Positions 1-10,300 of a DNA stretch of 64,000 nt are shown piece after piece. Both the position numbers and the translations under genes were made by a program. The notes under the pieces were generated by a model. It was given only the letters and a program-made list of their open reading frames with translations, was not told the DNA's origin and made no database searches. Positions within the stretch are counted from its first letter, which is position 1; each line of letters opens with the position of its first letter. Origin of the DNA: Aquamicrobium defluvii (GTDB lineage Bacteria; Pseudomonadota; Alphaproteobacteria; Rhizobiales; Rhizobiaceae); contig NZ_SNZF01000009.1 of NCBI RefSeq assembly GCF_004363725.1, positions 1 through 64,000 of the forward strand, in the 5' to 3' direction.

Positions 1-712
1 GCCGCCCCTTGACCAAAACCTAAGACCCAAACCATACATGAAGGCGGGTCACTTCTCGGCGAAAATCCCGGGTCAGCTCTCAGCGGAAATCAACAGCAAC
101 GGGAACTGATGGAGCGTTTACGTTGGTCAGCATGTGTTCCTAGTCGGCTGGCGGCCAAAGCAAGGAACAAAGCAAGAACTAAAATGTCAAGGTCATTGTG
201 ATTGACTCCACAACAAGCTCTCAAAGCTAAAGCCAGGGAGTTCGAATGAGTCGCACCCGACCGGGCTGCGCAACCCTGACCAGCTTACGCCCGGTCGGGT
301 GCTTGCGTAGCGTTTCTGGCTATGAGCGATGAACGGCAGACTGCAACACTGAGACCGCCGTTTACCGGGATACTGCCGAATAGGATAAGCTGCGGCTTGG
401 GGGAAAAAAAGCAACAGCTCCGAAACCGCCTCCGTGTTCCATAATCTATCTTATGCGACTTTCATGGATGCCCTATATGGGACATCGTCTGCGGAATTTT
501 CTGTGCTTTGGTACGACGTCAGCGAACGACAACAGGCACAGCGTCGCCTATGATCCTTATGAAGTCCCACCTGCCACTGCCACTCCAACCCGGTCTGCAA
601 CTTCATTTCCGTTTGTGGCAATCTGTCATCAGACAGCGAATGGCGTGACGCTGCGTCAGCGCTCTGCGCTTTCCCGCCGCCATGCCGACATCGGGACGAC
701 TACGGCTGGCGC
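1..712. other. Stretch without a recognisable gene
   Basis: I see no credible coding region here. The two open frames (about 73 codons on minus and 94 on plus) have unconvincing composition and no ribosome binding site that I trust. The only structure I can support is a perfect 14-bp inverted repeat at 253-302, listed separately. The base composition is slightly lower in GC than the genes that follow. Confidence 0.5.
253..302. repeat. Perfect 14-bp inverted repeat
   Basis: The left arm at 253-266 (GCACCCGACCGGGC) is the exact reverse complement of the right arm at 289-302, with a 22-nt loop. No T-run follows on either strand, so it is not a typical Rho-independent terminator. It could be a protein-binding palindrome, an RNA hairpin or the edge of an intergenic repeat. 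Function is unknown. Confidence 0.6.
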
Positions 713-1402
713 TTATCGCCCCAGCCAGCGTTCGTAGTCGGAAACCAGAAGATGAACCGGCTCGACATCCTCCTCGATGTCCGAGAAGCGACCTATCGGG
801 TCACGGAAGATGTTGTCAGTGAGATCGTCGTTCACCGTTGAAACTTCGCCGATCAGAACGTCGCCACCCTCGCCCCAGAACGCATGCCAGACGCCAGGTA
901 GCAGAGTCACGCTTTCACCCGGGTCGAGCTTCAGAAGTCCTCCGGCTGGAAGCCTGCGCATGGTGCCGTCGACAGGAACCGACACCTCGGCGCGGGGATC
1001 GATTCCGCCGTCACCGTCCGGCATGAACAGCTCCAGCACCAGCTTGCCGCCGCCACGATTGATGATGTCCTCCGCCTTGATGACATGGCGATGCATGGGC
1101 GAGAGCTGATTCTTGCGAGAGATCATGATCTTCTCGGCATAGAGCATGCCGGCGCCCTTCTTCATGTCCTCGAAACGGCCATTGCGGACCGTGAAGAGGA
1201 AGAGCCCGAGCTCGTCGAACTTCCCCTGCCCGTAATCGGTGATGTCCCAGCCCAGCCGTGCATTGAAGACACCGGCGGATTCTGTTCCGCGCCGTTGCAT
1301 TTCTGCGGGCGACCAATAGGCGAAAGGCGGCATGACATAGCCGAACGATCGGATAAAGGCGTCTCCCTCGCGGATGATCTCGTTCACTCTCGAGCGCTTC
1401 AT
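713..1402 (-). CDS. D-lyxose ketol-isomerase family cupin
   Basis: A 229-residue protein that I recognise as the D-lyxose isomerase (Lyx_isomer) family. These are metal-dependent cupins that interconvert aldoses and ketoses such as D-lyxose/D-xylulose or D-mannose/D-fructose in the cytoplasm. Likely metal ligands are visible: the MHRH motif supplies His104 and His106, Glu111 follows, and His173 lies in GVWHAFW. There is no signal peptide. A purine-rich GGAGGG stands a few bases before the ATG. It lies 42 bp downstream of ccmC on the same strand and may be read from the same transcript, though no functional link to haem export is obvious. The exact sugar cannot be told from sequence. Confidence 0.8.
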   Translation of the reverse strand: MKRSRVNEIIREGDAFIRSFGYVMPPFAYWSPAEMQRRGTESAGVFNARLGWDITDYGQGKFDELGLFLFTVRNGRFEDMKKGAGMLYAEKIMISRKNQLSPMHRHVIKAEDIINRGGGKLVLELFMPDGDGGIDPRAEVSVPVDGTMRRLPAGGLLKLDPGESVTLLPGVWHAFWGEGGDVLIGEVSTVNDDLTDNIFRDPIGRFSDIEEDVEPVHLLVSDYERWLGR

Positions 1403-1444
1403 GATCCCTCCCGCCCGTGTTTCAACCAGCCGTTCGTCCGAAGG

Positions 1445-2197
1445 TCAGCGTGCACCCCGTGCCGCCAGCTTGCGCATCGACGCGATCCGCCGGCGGCGGA
1501 TCTCGGTGCGCATCGCCATCATGTGCAATGCGAAGAACAGCAGTGTGAAACCGACCGCCATAACCAGAAGCGGGCGGAGCAGGCTGCCGTCGATGGTCGG
1601 ACCGTCCATGCGGAACACGGAAGCCGGCTGATGCAGCGTGTTCCACCAGTCCACGGAGAACTTGATGATCGGTATGTTGACGAAGCCGATCAGGGTGATG
1701 ATCGCGGCAGCCCATGCAGCCTTGCCGGTGTCTTCCAGCGCGCGCGTAAGGGCAATTATGCCCAGATACATGAGAAAAAGCACGAAAACCGAGGTGAGGC
1801 GGGCGTCCCACACCCACCAGGTTCCCCACATGGGCTTGCCCCAGATCGAGCCGGTAACCAGCGCCAGAGCGGTGAAGCAGGCCCCGATGGGAGCTGCCGA
1901 TTTCAGAGATACGTCCGCCAGCGGATGCCGCCACACCAGCGTGCCGAGCGCTGCGGCGGCCATCACCGCGTAACACATCATCGACAGCCACGCGAACGGC
2001 ACATGAATGTACATGATGCGCACGGTGCTGCCCTGCTGGTAATCCTCCGGAGCGCTGAAGCTCATATAGAGCCCTGCTGCGAGGATCAGGCAGGCCGCGC
2101 CCGCAAGCCACGGAACGACCTTGTCGGCGAAGCCGACAAACCGGGTTGGATTGGCAAGGTCCAGCCAGCTGGACAGGCGGGTGCGGGAAACGGTCAT
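1445..2197 (-). CDS. ccmC: Haem exporter CcmC (cytochrome c maturation)
   Basis: A 250-residue polytopic membrane protein. CcmC presents haem in the periplasm and loads it onto the chaperone CcmE during cytochrome c maturation. The tryptophan-rich WWD signature (WGTWWVWD) is at about residues 124-131. The two haem-ligand histidines expected of the family are present at His65 (MYIHVP) and His189 (NTLHQP), so the protein looks functional. About six membrane segments are visible. The usual neighbours ccmA, ccmB, ccmD and ccmG are not here: ndvA lies upstream and a sugar isomerase downstream, so ccmC is detached from its normal cluster. The ribosome binding site is weak. Confidence 0.9.
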   Translation of the reverse strand: MTVSRTRLSSWLDLANPTRFVGFADKVVPWLAGAACLILAAGLYMSFSAPEDYQQGSTVRIMYIHVPFAWLSMMCYAVMAAAALGTLVWRHPLADVSLKSAAPIGACFTALALVTGSIWGKPMWGTWWVWDARLTSVFVLFLMYLGIIALTRALEDTGKAAWAAAIITLIGFVNIPIIKFSVDWWNTLHQPASVFRMDGPTIDGSLLRPLLVMAVGFTLLFFALHMMAMRTEIRRRRIASMRKLAARGAR

Positions 2198-2262
2198 GAC
2201 AAACTACATAACCTTGCACCCCGCCGCGAAGCAACAGCCTGCGATGGCTGGCGGGGCGCGCC

Positions 2263-4044
2263 TTATGCCGCGGCGTTGTCTTCCACTGCGGAAATGCGCG
2301 ACAGGCGGCGAACGTCTTCGTCGTTGAGAAGCCCGCCGGCGCGCAGCAGAGCCGCAAAACGTCCGTTGCGCAGGGAGAGCTCGGCAAAGCCGCCCATTTC
2401 GATCACCCTGCCCTTGTCCATGAACACCACAAGATCGGCGTCGCGAACGGTGGTGAGGCGGTGCGCGATGATGAATGTGGTGCGTCCGCGGCGCAGCTCG
2501 TCGATGGCCTGTTTCACCCGTTCCTCGGTCTCGACATCGAGCGCGCTCGTCGCTTCGTCGAGAACGAGTATCGGCGCATTCTTCAGGACAGCGCGGGCAA
2601 TGGCGATGCGCTGGCGCTCGCCGCCGGAAAGCTGTCCGCCGCGCTCGCCGACGACCGTGTCATAGCCCTCGCCCTTCGAAAGAATGAAGTCCTGTGCGGC
2701 GGCGGCGCGGGCGGCGGCATGTATCTCTTCATAGGTCGCGTCCGCCCGCCCGATGCGGATGTTGTCCTCGATGGAACGGTTGAGCAGACCGGCATCCTGG
2801 AACACGGTGGCGATGCAGTTGCGCACAGAACGGGCCGTCACGGTGCGTGTGTCGACCCCGTCGATGAGAATCCGGCCGTGCTGGGGCGTAAAGACGCGCT
2901 GGAGAAGATTGATAAGCGTGGTCTTGCCGGCGCCGGTCGGCCCGACGATGGCGACAGTCTGCCCGGCGGCGACCTCGAAGGAAACCTCGTCCAGCCCCTG
3001 GCCCGAGTTCGGGAACTCGAAGCTGACCTTGTCGAACCGCACATGGCCGGTGACCTTGCCGATCTCGCGCAATCCGGCAGGCTCCCTGACCTCAAGGGCG
3101 GAGTCCTCCATCCGGTAGAACTCTTCGAGCTTCGCCCGCGCTTCCGATATCTGGTTGACGAAAGTGGACACCTGGTCGAGCCGGGCGATCAGCAGGGCCG
3201 CAAAACCGGTGAAGGCAATGACGTCGCCGATGCGCAACTGACCCTGCATGACCAGATAGGAGCCGATCAGCAGAACGACCATCATCGAAATGGTGGAGGA
3301 CAGGCGATGCATGGCGCTGGCCAGGGCCCACCAGTCGAGCACCGGATACTGCGCATCCAGCAATTCGCCGACGAAACGCTTCAAGGCTGCCGTCTCATGT
3401 CCGATCCGGTTGTAGCTCTGAAGCACCGCGACGTTGCTGACGGAGTCCGATACATGCGCGAAGACTTTATGGTAGTGGCGCTCCACATTCGCCTGCCCGT
3501 CCCGCGTCTTGCGCATGACCAGACGGCCGACGGCGAAGTAGACGACGCCCAGCATCAGCAGCACGATCGACATGCGAAGATCGAGCGTCAGAGCGGTCGG
3601 GACGAGCAGCATGAGGGCCACGGCGGTGGAAAGGTGCTGGCGCATGAACTCCAGCCACAGCGTGAAAAGGGTTTCCACCGCACGCAGAAGCGTATGCAGG
3701 GAGTTGGAGGTGCCGCGCATATGATGCCAGGCGAGCGGCATGTTGATGACACGCTCGAACGACTGCGACAGGACCTCGCCGCGCAGTTTGTGGGCGAAGC
3801 GATCCGCTCCGCGCGCCACCAGCACAAAGGCGATGATGTTGAAGACGCCGAGCCCGGCCCAGACAACGAGCGGCGGAACCACGTTCACGCGCTCCGAAAT
3901 CGCGTCGATGACCCGCCCGAACATGATCGGCTCGAGAATAGCCACCATGGCGAGGGTGACATTCGCGCCGCAGATCAGCGCGACCCGCTTCCTGTCGGCG
4001 GCCAGATAGCCGAGCGCTCTCCAGTAGACTTGCAGAAGGGACAC
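2263..4044 (-). CDS. ndvA: Cyclic beta-1,2-glucan ABC exporter NdvA
   Basis: A 593-residue half-transporter with an N-terminal six-helix membrane domain (about 1-310) and a C-terminal ATPase. Walker A is GPTGAGKTT at about 368-376, the ABC signature LSGGERQR is near 475, and Walker B ends in LDEATSALD. NdvA/ChvA exports cyclic beta-1,2-glucan made by NdvB to the periplasm, where it serves in osmotic adaptation and host interaction. Identity rests on family features plus the adjacent ndvB on the same strand. Translation begins at GTG (4044), preceded by GGAG with a 7-base spacer. ndvB lies 274 bp upstream beyond its own terminator, so the two genes probably have separate promoters. Confidence 0.93.
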   Translation of the reverse strand: MSLLQVYWRALGYLAADRKRVALICGANVTLAMVAILEPIMFGRVIDAISERVNVVPPLVVWAGLGVFNIIAFVLVARGADRFAHKLRGEVLSQSFERVINMPLAWHHMRGTSNSLHTLLRAVETLFTLWLEFMRQHLSTAVALMLLVPTALTLDLRMSIVLLMLGVVYFAVGRLVMRKTRDGQANVERHYHKVFAHVSDSVSNVAVLQSYNRIGHETAALKRFVGELLDAQYPVLDWWALASAMHRLSSTISMMVVLLIGSYLVMQGQLRIGDVIAFTGFAALLIARLDQVSTFVNQISEARAKLEEFYRMEDSALEVREPAGLREIGKVTGHVRFDKVSFEFPNSGQGLDEVSFEVAAGQTVAIVGPTGAGKTTLINLLQRVFTPQHGRILIDGVDTRTVTARSVRNCIATVFQDAGLLNRSIEDNIRIGRADATYEEIHAAARAAAAQDFILSKGEGYDTVVGERGGQLSGGERQRIAIARAVLKNAPILVLDEATSALDVETEERVKQAIDELRRGRTTFIIAHRLTTVRDADLVVFMDKGRVIEMGGFAELSLRNGRFAALLRAGGLLNDEDVRRLSRISAVEDNAAA

Positions 4045-4232
4045 TCGATTACTCCGCGAAACCGTTCATTGTGCAATGCACCATATCTGGAAACGTATGA
4101 AGAGACGCGAGCCAGAACAATGCTCACTTACAGCGTCAGTTCCCCTCATGCGAACAAAACATGGCTACGGGCGGAAATCTGCCGTGATCGGCTAACGGTT
4201 TGAGTTGAAAGGCAAAATGACCATCGTAAGGC

Positions 4233-4270
4233 AAAATTGCGGCAATCCCGAAAAGGACTGCCGCAATTTT
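4233..4270 (-). terminator. Rho-independent terminator after ndvB
   Basis: Arms at 4233-4244 and 4259-4270 form a perfect 12-bp stem (AAAATTGCGGCA and its complement) around a 14-nt loop. On the minus strand the stem ends in TTTT, about 50 bp beyond the ndvB stop codon, as expected for termination of ndvB before ndvA. The stem is symmetric and could also work on plus. Confidence 0.7.
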
Positions 4271-4318
4271 AGCGGGAAACGACAGGACGAAGGCACATCG
4301 GCGGTCCTTTGCCGCCTT

Positions 4319-7300
4319 TTATCGCTTTCTGGCCGGGCTGGCGCGGCCGCCTGCACCGTTAGCCGGCAATGTCACCACGACATCTGTTTCACCTGTTTCC
4401 AGGCGGAACGAGGCACCCTTCACTTTTTTGCCATTCACTGCCAGCACCGCCGTGGATGTACCTGCGCCGCGCTGCACCCGGATGGTCTGCCTTCCACCGC
4501 CGAGGGAAAGCCTTGCCGTATAGCCATCCCAGTGAGAGGGAATGCGCGGATTGATCTCGATCGCATCGCCACGCCTGCGGATTCCGAGTATCGCCTCCAC
4601 GGCGGCACGGTAGAGCCAGCCCGCGGAGCCCGTATACCATGTCCAGCCGCCGCGGCCGGCCTTGTCGGCCGCATACACATCGGCGGCGACCACATAGGGC
4701 TCGACGCGGTAGTGCTCGGCGGATGCTTCGTCCAGCGCGTGGTTGACAGGGTTGAGCATGGAGAAGCACCGATAGGCTTCGTCCACGCGCCCCATCTCGG
4801 CCAGGGCAATGACGAACCACGTGGCCGCGTGCGTATACTGGCCGCCATTCTCGCGCACGCCGGGCGGATAGCTCTTGATGTAGCCGGGGTCTTTCTCCCA
4901 GTCGGCAAAAGGCGGCGTGAACAGCTTGAGAATCCTGTTCCCTTCGTCGACGAGCATTTCGCCCGCACTGTCCATCGCCGTACGTGAGCGGGCGGGATCG
5001 CCCTCGCCTGACAACACGCTCCACGACTGGGCTATCGAGTCGATCTGGCACTCCTGCGACTCGCGGGAACCAAGCGGGGTTCCGTCGTCGAAAGTGCCGC
5101 GCCGGTACCATTGGCCGTCCCATGCGCTGTTCTCCAGCGCGCGCTTGAGCACGGCGGCATGGGCCTGCCATGCCTTCATGCGCCTGGCGTCGCCCTGAGC
5201 CTTTGCGAAAGGTTCGAAATCGGCAAGCGTCCTGAGCAGGAACCAGCCCAGCCACACGCTTTCGCCCCTGCCCTCATCGCCAACGCTGTTCATACCGTCA
5301 TTCCAGTCGCCACCGAGAATGAGCGGCAGTCCGCCGGGACTGCTGCGCCTGACGGCAAGATCGAGCGCCCGCGCGCAGTGTTCATACAGCGACGCGCTCT
5401 CGCCGGAGGTTTCGGGCAGGAAGAAGGCGTCATGCTCGTGATCGCCGAGTTTCTCGCCCTGGATGAAGGGCAGCTTCTCGTCGAGGATTTTCCGGTCGCC
5501 CGTCACCTCCACGTAATGGGCGACGGCATGAGCCAGCCAGACCACGTCATCCGAGATGATGGTGCGCACGCCCGCTCCCGTGCGCGGCAGCCACCAGTGC
5601 TGCACATCGCCTTCGGGAAACTGACGCCCGGCTGCGTTCAGTATCTGGGCACGCGCAAGGCCCGGATCGTGCGCGAGCAGAGCCAGCGTGTCTTGCAACT
5701 GGTCGCGGAACCCGAAGGCGCCGCTTGCCTGATAGAAGGCAGAGCGGGCACGGATACGGCAGGCCAGGCTCTGGTACGGCAGCCAGTGATTGACCATGAA
5801 ATCGAGCGTCTTGTCCGGCGTCTCGACCTGAATTGTATCGAGGAAACCACGCCATTCTCTCTCCGCCCCGGCAAGGCGCTCGTCGAAATCGATCGCACGG
5901 TGCCGCTCGATGAGAGCCGAGGCTTCGATCATGCTTTCCGCATCGCCAAGAAGCCATAGCAGGGTGGTTTCGCGGTTTGCCGGAATCTCGACATCGCGCG
6001 CCAGCGCGGCACAGGGATCGTCACCGGCCTCGACGCGACCCGAGAGCACAGTCCCGGCCAGAACAGCCTGGGGTCGTTCGCTGGAGCCCCCTTGTCCGAT
6101 GAATTCCTCGCGATGTGCAGTTACAGAATCGGGGCGGTCATCCGAGGCGAGAAAAGCCGCCCGGCCGCCAAAATCGAGATTGTAAGGGTTGGTGGCGAGC
6201 AGCGCGCCCGTTTTCTCGTCCTGCGACGGTATGATTGTTCCAGCTGTTCGGGAGCGGTGTGAGCCGAGAACCCACTCGGCATAGGCATAGACCCGAAGCC
6301 GGGCGACGGAAGCACCGGAGTTGCGAATACGCAGCCGCGACACTTTCACGGGATCGGCAGGGTCCACGATATGCGTCAGTTCCATTTCAATGGCGCCGCG
6401 CCGTGCACGGAACGTGGAAAATCCCTGCCCGTGAACGGCTTCATAGGAAACCGCCGCATCGCGCACCACCGCGGCGACCGGGGAAAAGCTGGCGCCGCTG
6501 TCGAGATCGTGGATGTAGATGCCCTCGCCCGGACGGTTGACCACCGGGTCGTTCGACCAGGGCGTGAGCTGGTAGTCGCGGCTGTTGCGGCTCCAGGTGA
6601 ACCCTGCGCCTTCCGCCGATGTGTGGAAGCCGAAGCTTTCGTTGGAAACGACGTTGATCCACGGCTGGGGCGTTACCTTGCGGCCGGTCAGCCGGACGAC
6701 ATAGCGGCGCCCGTCTTCTTCGAAGCCACCAAATCCGTTCCAGTTGGAAAGCCCCTTGCCATCGGCGGATTTGTACTTTGCCGGTGCTGCTGCCGCGACA
6801 GGCACCTCCGCGCCACGAGGCGGCGGGGTTGTCCGGGCGATGCCGTTCGCGGTTTCGCGCGCCTGCAAGGCCGTTATCTCGGCGCGCTCGATCTGGTCGC
6901 TGATCGTACCGTTGCGCGTGTGGAGCACCACGCGCGCCGACGTCAGCAGGGTGCGATAGGTCGGCTCGTCCATGAGATCGCGGCGCACGGCGAATATATG
7001 CTGGCGCGGCCCCAGTTCCGAACCGCGCAAACGGGCGTTTTCGCAAAGGTAGTCGATAGCCTGCTGCAAATCCTGCACATATGAGGAGGATTGCTCGTTG
7101 ACGATGACCAGGTCCACGGTAAGGCCGCGCGCCCGCATATATTCCTGATAGCGAAGGCCCTGCGCGACGATTTCAAGGTCGGCCAGATCGTCGATACGAA
7201 TAGCGAAGATCGGATAATCCCCGGAAATGCTCGTCGGCCACAGGCTTGACTGTTTGCCGAGGCCGCTCGCAATCGATTCCGAAGGCAGCCGCAGGTTCGG

Positions 7301-10300
7301 ATCGGGGTAGATCAGATAGCGCGCAAGGCTCTGTCCTGTCGCCGCATCTGCCAGCGACAATCCGAGATGGCGGGTCTGAACCTGCGAGCGGGTCCATGAC
7401 AGCATCGCCTGACGGGCAAAGCTTTCGGGATGGTCGAGACGGTTGATGGCGTCATCGAGCTCCTCCCTGTTCGCCCCGACACAGGTCCAGAACGTCAGCG
7501 AAACCTTCTTGTTGGCCGGAACGCGCACCTTGCGCCGCAATGCGACGATCGGATCGAGCGTAAATCCGGCATGTCCCGCCAGCCGCGCACCCGGGGCCAT
7601 GGCGGCCGGATCGGCAATCGTGCGCCCGCGGCCGATGAAAGCGCGGCGGTCGGTCTCCGCTTCGGTATCGCGGGCCAGACCGGTCGGGTCCGTGACGAAA
7701 TGCACCGCGACAATATCGGGTTCGCGCTGGTCGCGCTTTCTCCTGCGGGCGAAGATCGCCCCGTTGTTGTCGGCAATTTCCGTCTCGACAAACATCTTCG
7801 AGAACGCGGGGTGGGCATTGTCCGAGGCTTCCGGAGCGAGGACCAGTTCCGCGAAGGAAGTCACCTCGATGTAACGGTCGCTCGATGCGTCGTTGTGGAG
7901 GGTTACGCGTCGTCCCTCGCCGTGGCCTTCCGAAATGACGATGCACTGCACCTCCGAGCGCAACGATTGCACGCTCTTGGCGAATGTGGCCTTGTCGTCC
8001 GAAAAATAGGTCTGCGCGACCTCTCCCGGTGCCTGCTTCGGTTCCACGGTTGCCGACCACCATTCGCCGCTGTCGACGTCCCGCAGGAAGATATAGGTGC
8101 CCATGCGATCCTCGACCGGATCGGGTTGCCAGCGTGTGATGGCAAGGTCGCCCCAGCGGCTGTAGCCCGATCCGGTCGCCGTAACCATCATGGAATAATG
8201 GCCGGTAGACATCAGGCTTGTCGCGCGCAGGGCCGTTGCCGGATCCGCGATGATGCGCGTATCGAGGCTCTGCGCCTCCTGCTCGTCGACAAGCGGACGT
8301 TCCTCCGCTTCCGTGCGCACGGTGTCGGCGGGAATTTCGCGGGGCGCCTTTTCCTGCAACAGGAGTTCGGCGGATTCGATCACCGGGTCGGAATGGAAGC
8401 GGTCCCGCAGCCGTCCTTCGTAGACCACATTCGCGACGGCCGCGATCGACATGCCGGAGTGGTGCGCGAAATAGCTCTGAACCACGGCATGGCCTGCACC
8501 TTCCGGGACACGCTGCGGAGTGAAATCCACGGCATCGTAGTAACCGTAGCGCCCGAGTGCCCCAATGCTCCTGAGCCGCTTCAGGTTTTCCACCGCCTCG
8601 CGCGGCATGAACTGCGCGGCCAGAATGGTCGCATAGGGTGCTATGACCAGGTTCTGCGCAAGTCCGCGCTTGAGACCGAGCCCCGGGACGCCGAAATTGG
8701 TGTACTGGTAAGTCAGTTCCCGGTCGCGGGCATTGTAGGCAGCTTCGGAAATTCCCCATGGCACGTTGCGTGAACGGCCATATTGCATCTGGCGCTTGAT
8801 GACGAGATTGCTCGTCTGGTTGAGCAGGCTGCCCTGTGGCTCCTTCATCACCAGCGGAGGCATCAGGTACTCGAACATCGAGCCGGACCACGACATCAGC
8901 GCGCCCCGGAAACCTATCTCGACGATGGGCCGTCCAAGCTTGAACCAGTGCTCGGTCGGCAGATCGCCCTTGGCCACGGCAAACAGGGACGTCAGCCGGG
9001 CCTCGGATGCCAGGAGGTCGTAACAGGCTTCGTCAAGCTGGTGCTCTTCCACCCGGTAACCGATTGAAAGCAGCTTCCGCTCCGGGCGCATGAGGAATGA
9101 AAAATCCATCTCGAATGCGAAACGGCGCGCACGTTCGCGCAGTTTGAGCAGCCTCGTGCGCAATTCCTCGGCAGTGCGGTCGTCGCTGTGCGAGTCATGC
9201 AAATGGGCTTCGCATGTCGCTTCCAGACGAATTGCCCAGTCTGCCACCACCTCGGAGCGGCTGGAACCGACCTCGGCATGCATCGCCGCCGCCAGCTTGC
9301 GGATTTCTCCCGCCAGCACCGACAGATTGATCGTGCGGATGGACGCCATCTCGGGTTGTTCCTTGATGGTTTGCACCGCCCGGCGCATGCCGTCGAGCCG
9401 GTCGGCCAGACGCTGGCGCAGCGGCCGCAACTGGCGGCGGTCGTCCGGCAGTTCGTCCAGGCTTTCGTCGAGGATGGCGACCACGTCGAGCACGCCCTCG
9501 AAGTCGCCATGAAGATGGACCGAAGGCGCTTCCGCCCATTCGGCACAAGTGGCGGCAACGGCCACGAGATGACCGGCAAGGTTGCCGCTGTCGACGGCTG
9601 AAATGTAAAGCGGATGCAGCGGTTTGAGCGTTTTCGTGTCGTACCAGTTGAACAGATGGCCGCGCTCGCGCGGCATGTTCTCGATGGTCGAAAGCGTCGA
9701 CTCGATGCGCGACACGGCATCGGCCATGCTGATCCAGCCGAAATCGCGCGCCGACACGACAGACAGAAGATAAACGCCGACATTGGTGGGCGACGTGCGC
9801 GGGGCCACCACAGGTGCCGGACTCTCCTGAAAATTATCCGGCGGCAGATGGTGGTGTTCTTCGGTAACGAAGGTTTCGTAATAGTGCCATGTACGGCGGG
9901 CCGCGATGCGCAGCGCATGCATGTCGCGCGGTGCCAGATGCAGCCGGTCCTCGGTTTCGGCCGAACGGCTGATAAGCCAGGCGAATGCCGGCGAACCGAT
10001 CCAGAACAAAGCGAAGAAGAAGGCGACGAAGGCACCGGTGGAGTCTGCGAACACCGGAATGGCGAGCCCGACGACGCCTATGATCACCGCCCCGTACATG
10101 GCCGAATAATAGGATCCGAGATCGTTGGCCCCGCCCTTGTGCGCCTGCGATGCCGTGCGCCATTCGAGCAGATTCCTGCGGGATGCGAAAAGCCTGTAGA
10201 TCGTGCGGATGATGGCGTCGCCCATCATCCACGCAGAGTGGGCCATCAGCACCACGCGCAGCGCCACCATGGCCGTTCCGAAGGCAATGTCGCGCGCCAG

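Noticed and set aside
193..737. Two open frames in the first 740 bp (about 73 codons minus, 94 codons plus)
   Set aside because: No ribosome binding site, no recognisable family and unlikely residue composition.
1403..1444. A ccmD gene after ccmC
   Set aside because: Only 42 bp separate ccmC from the next gene, too short for even a small CcmD.
4299..4316. Hairpin GGCGG/CCGCC followed by TTTT on plus
   Set aside because: No plus-strand gene ends there; it lies just past the ndvB stop and is weaker than the stem at 4233-4270.
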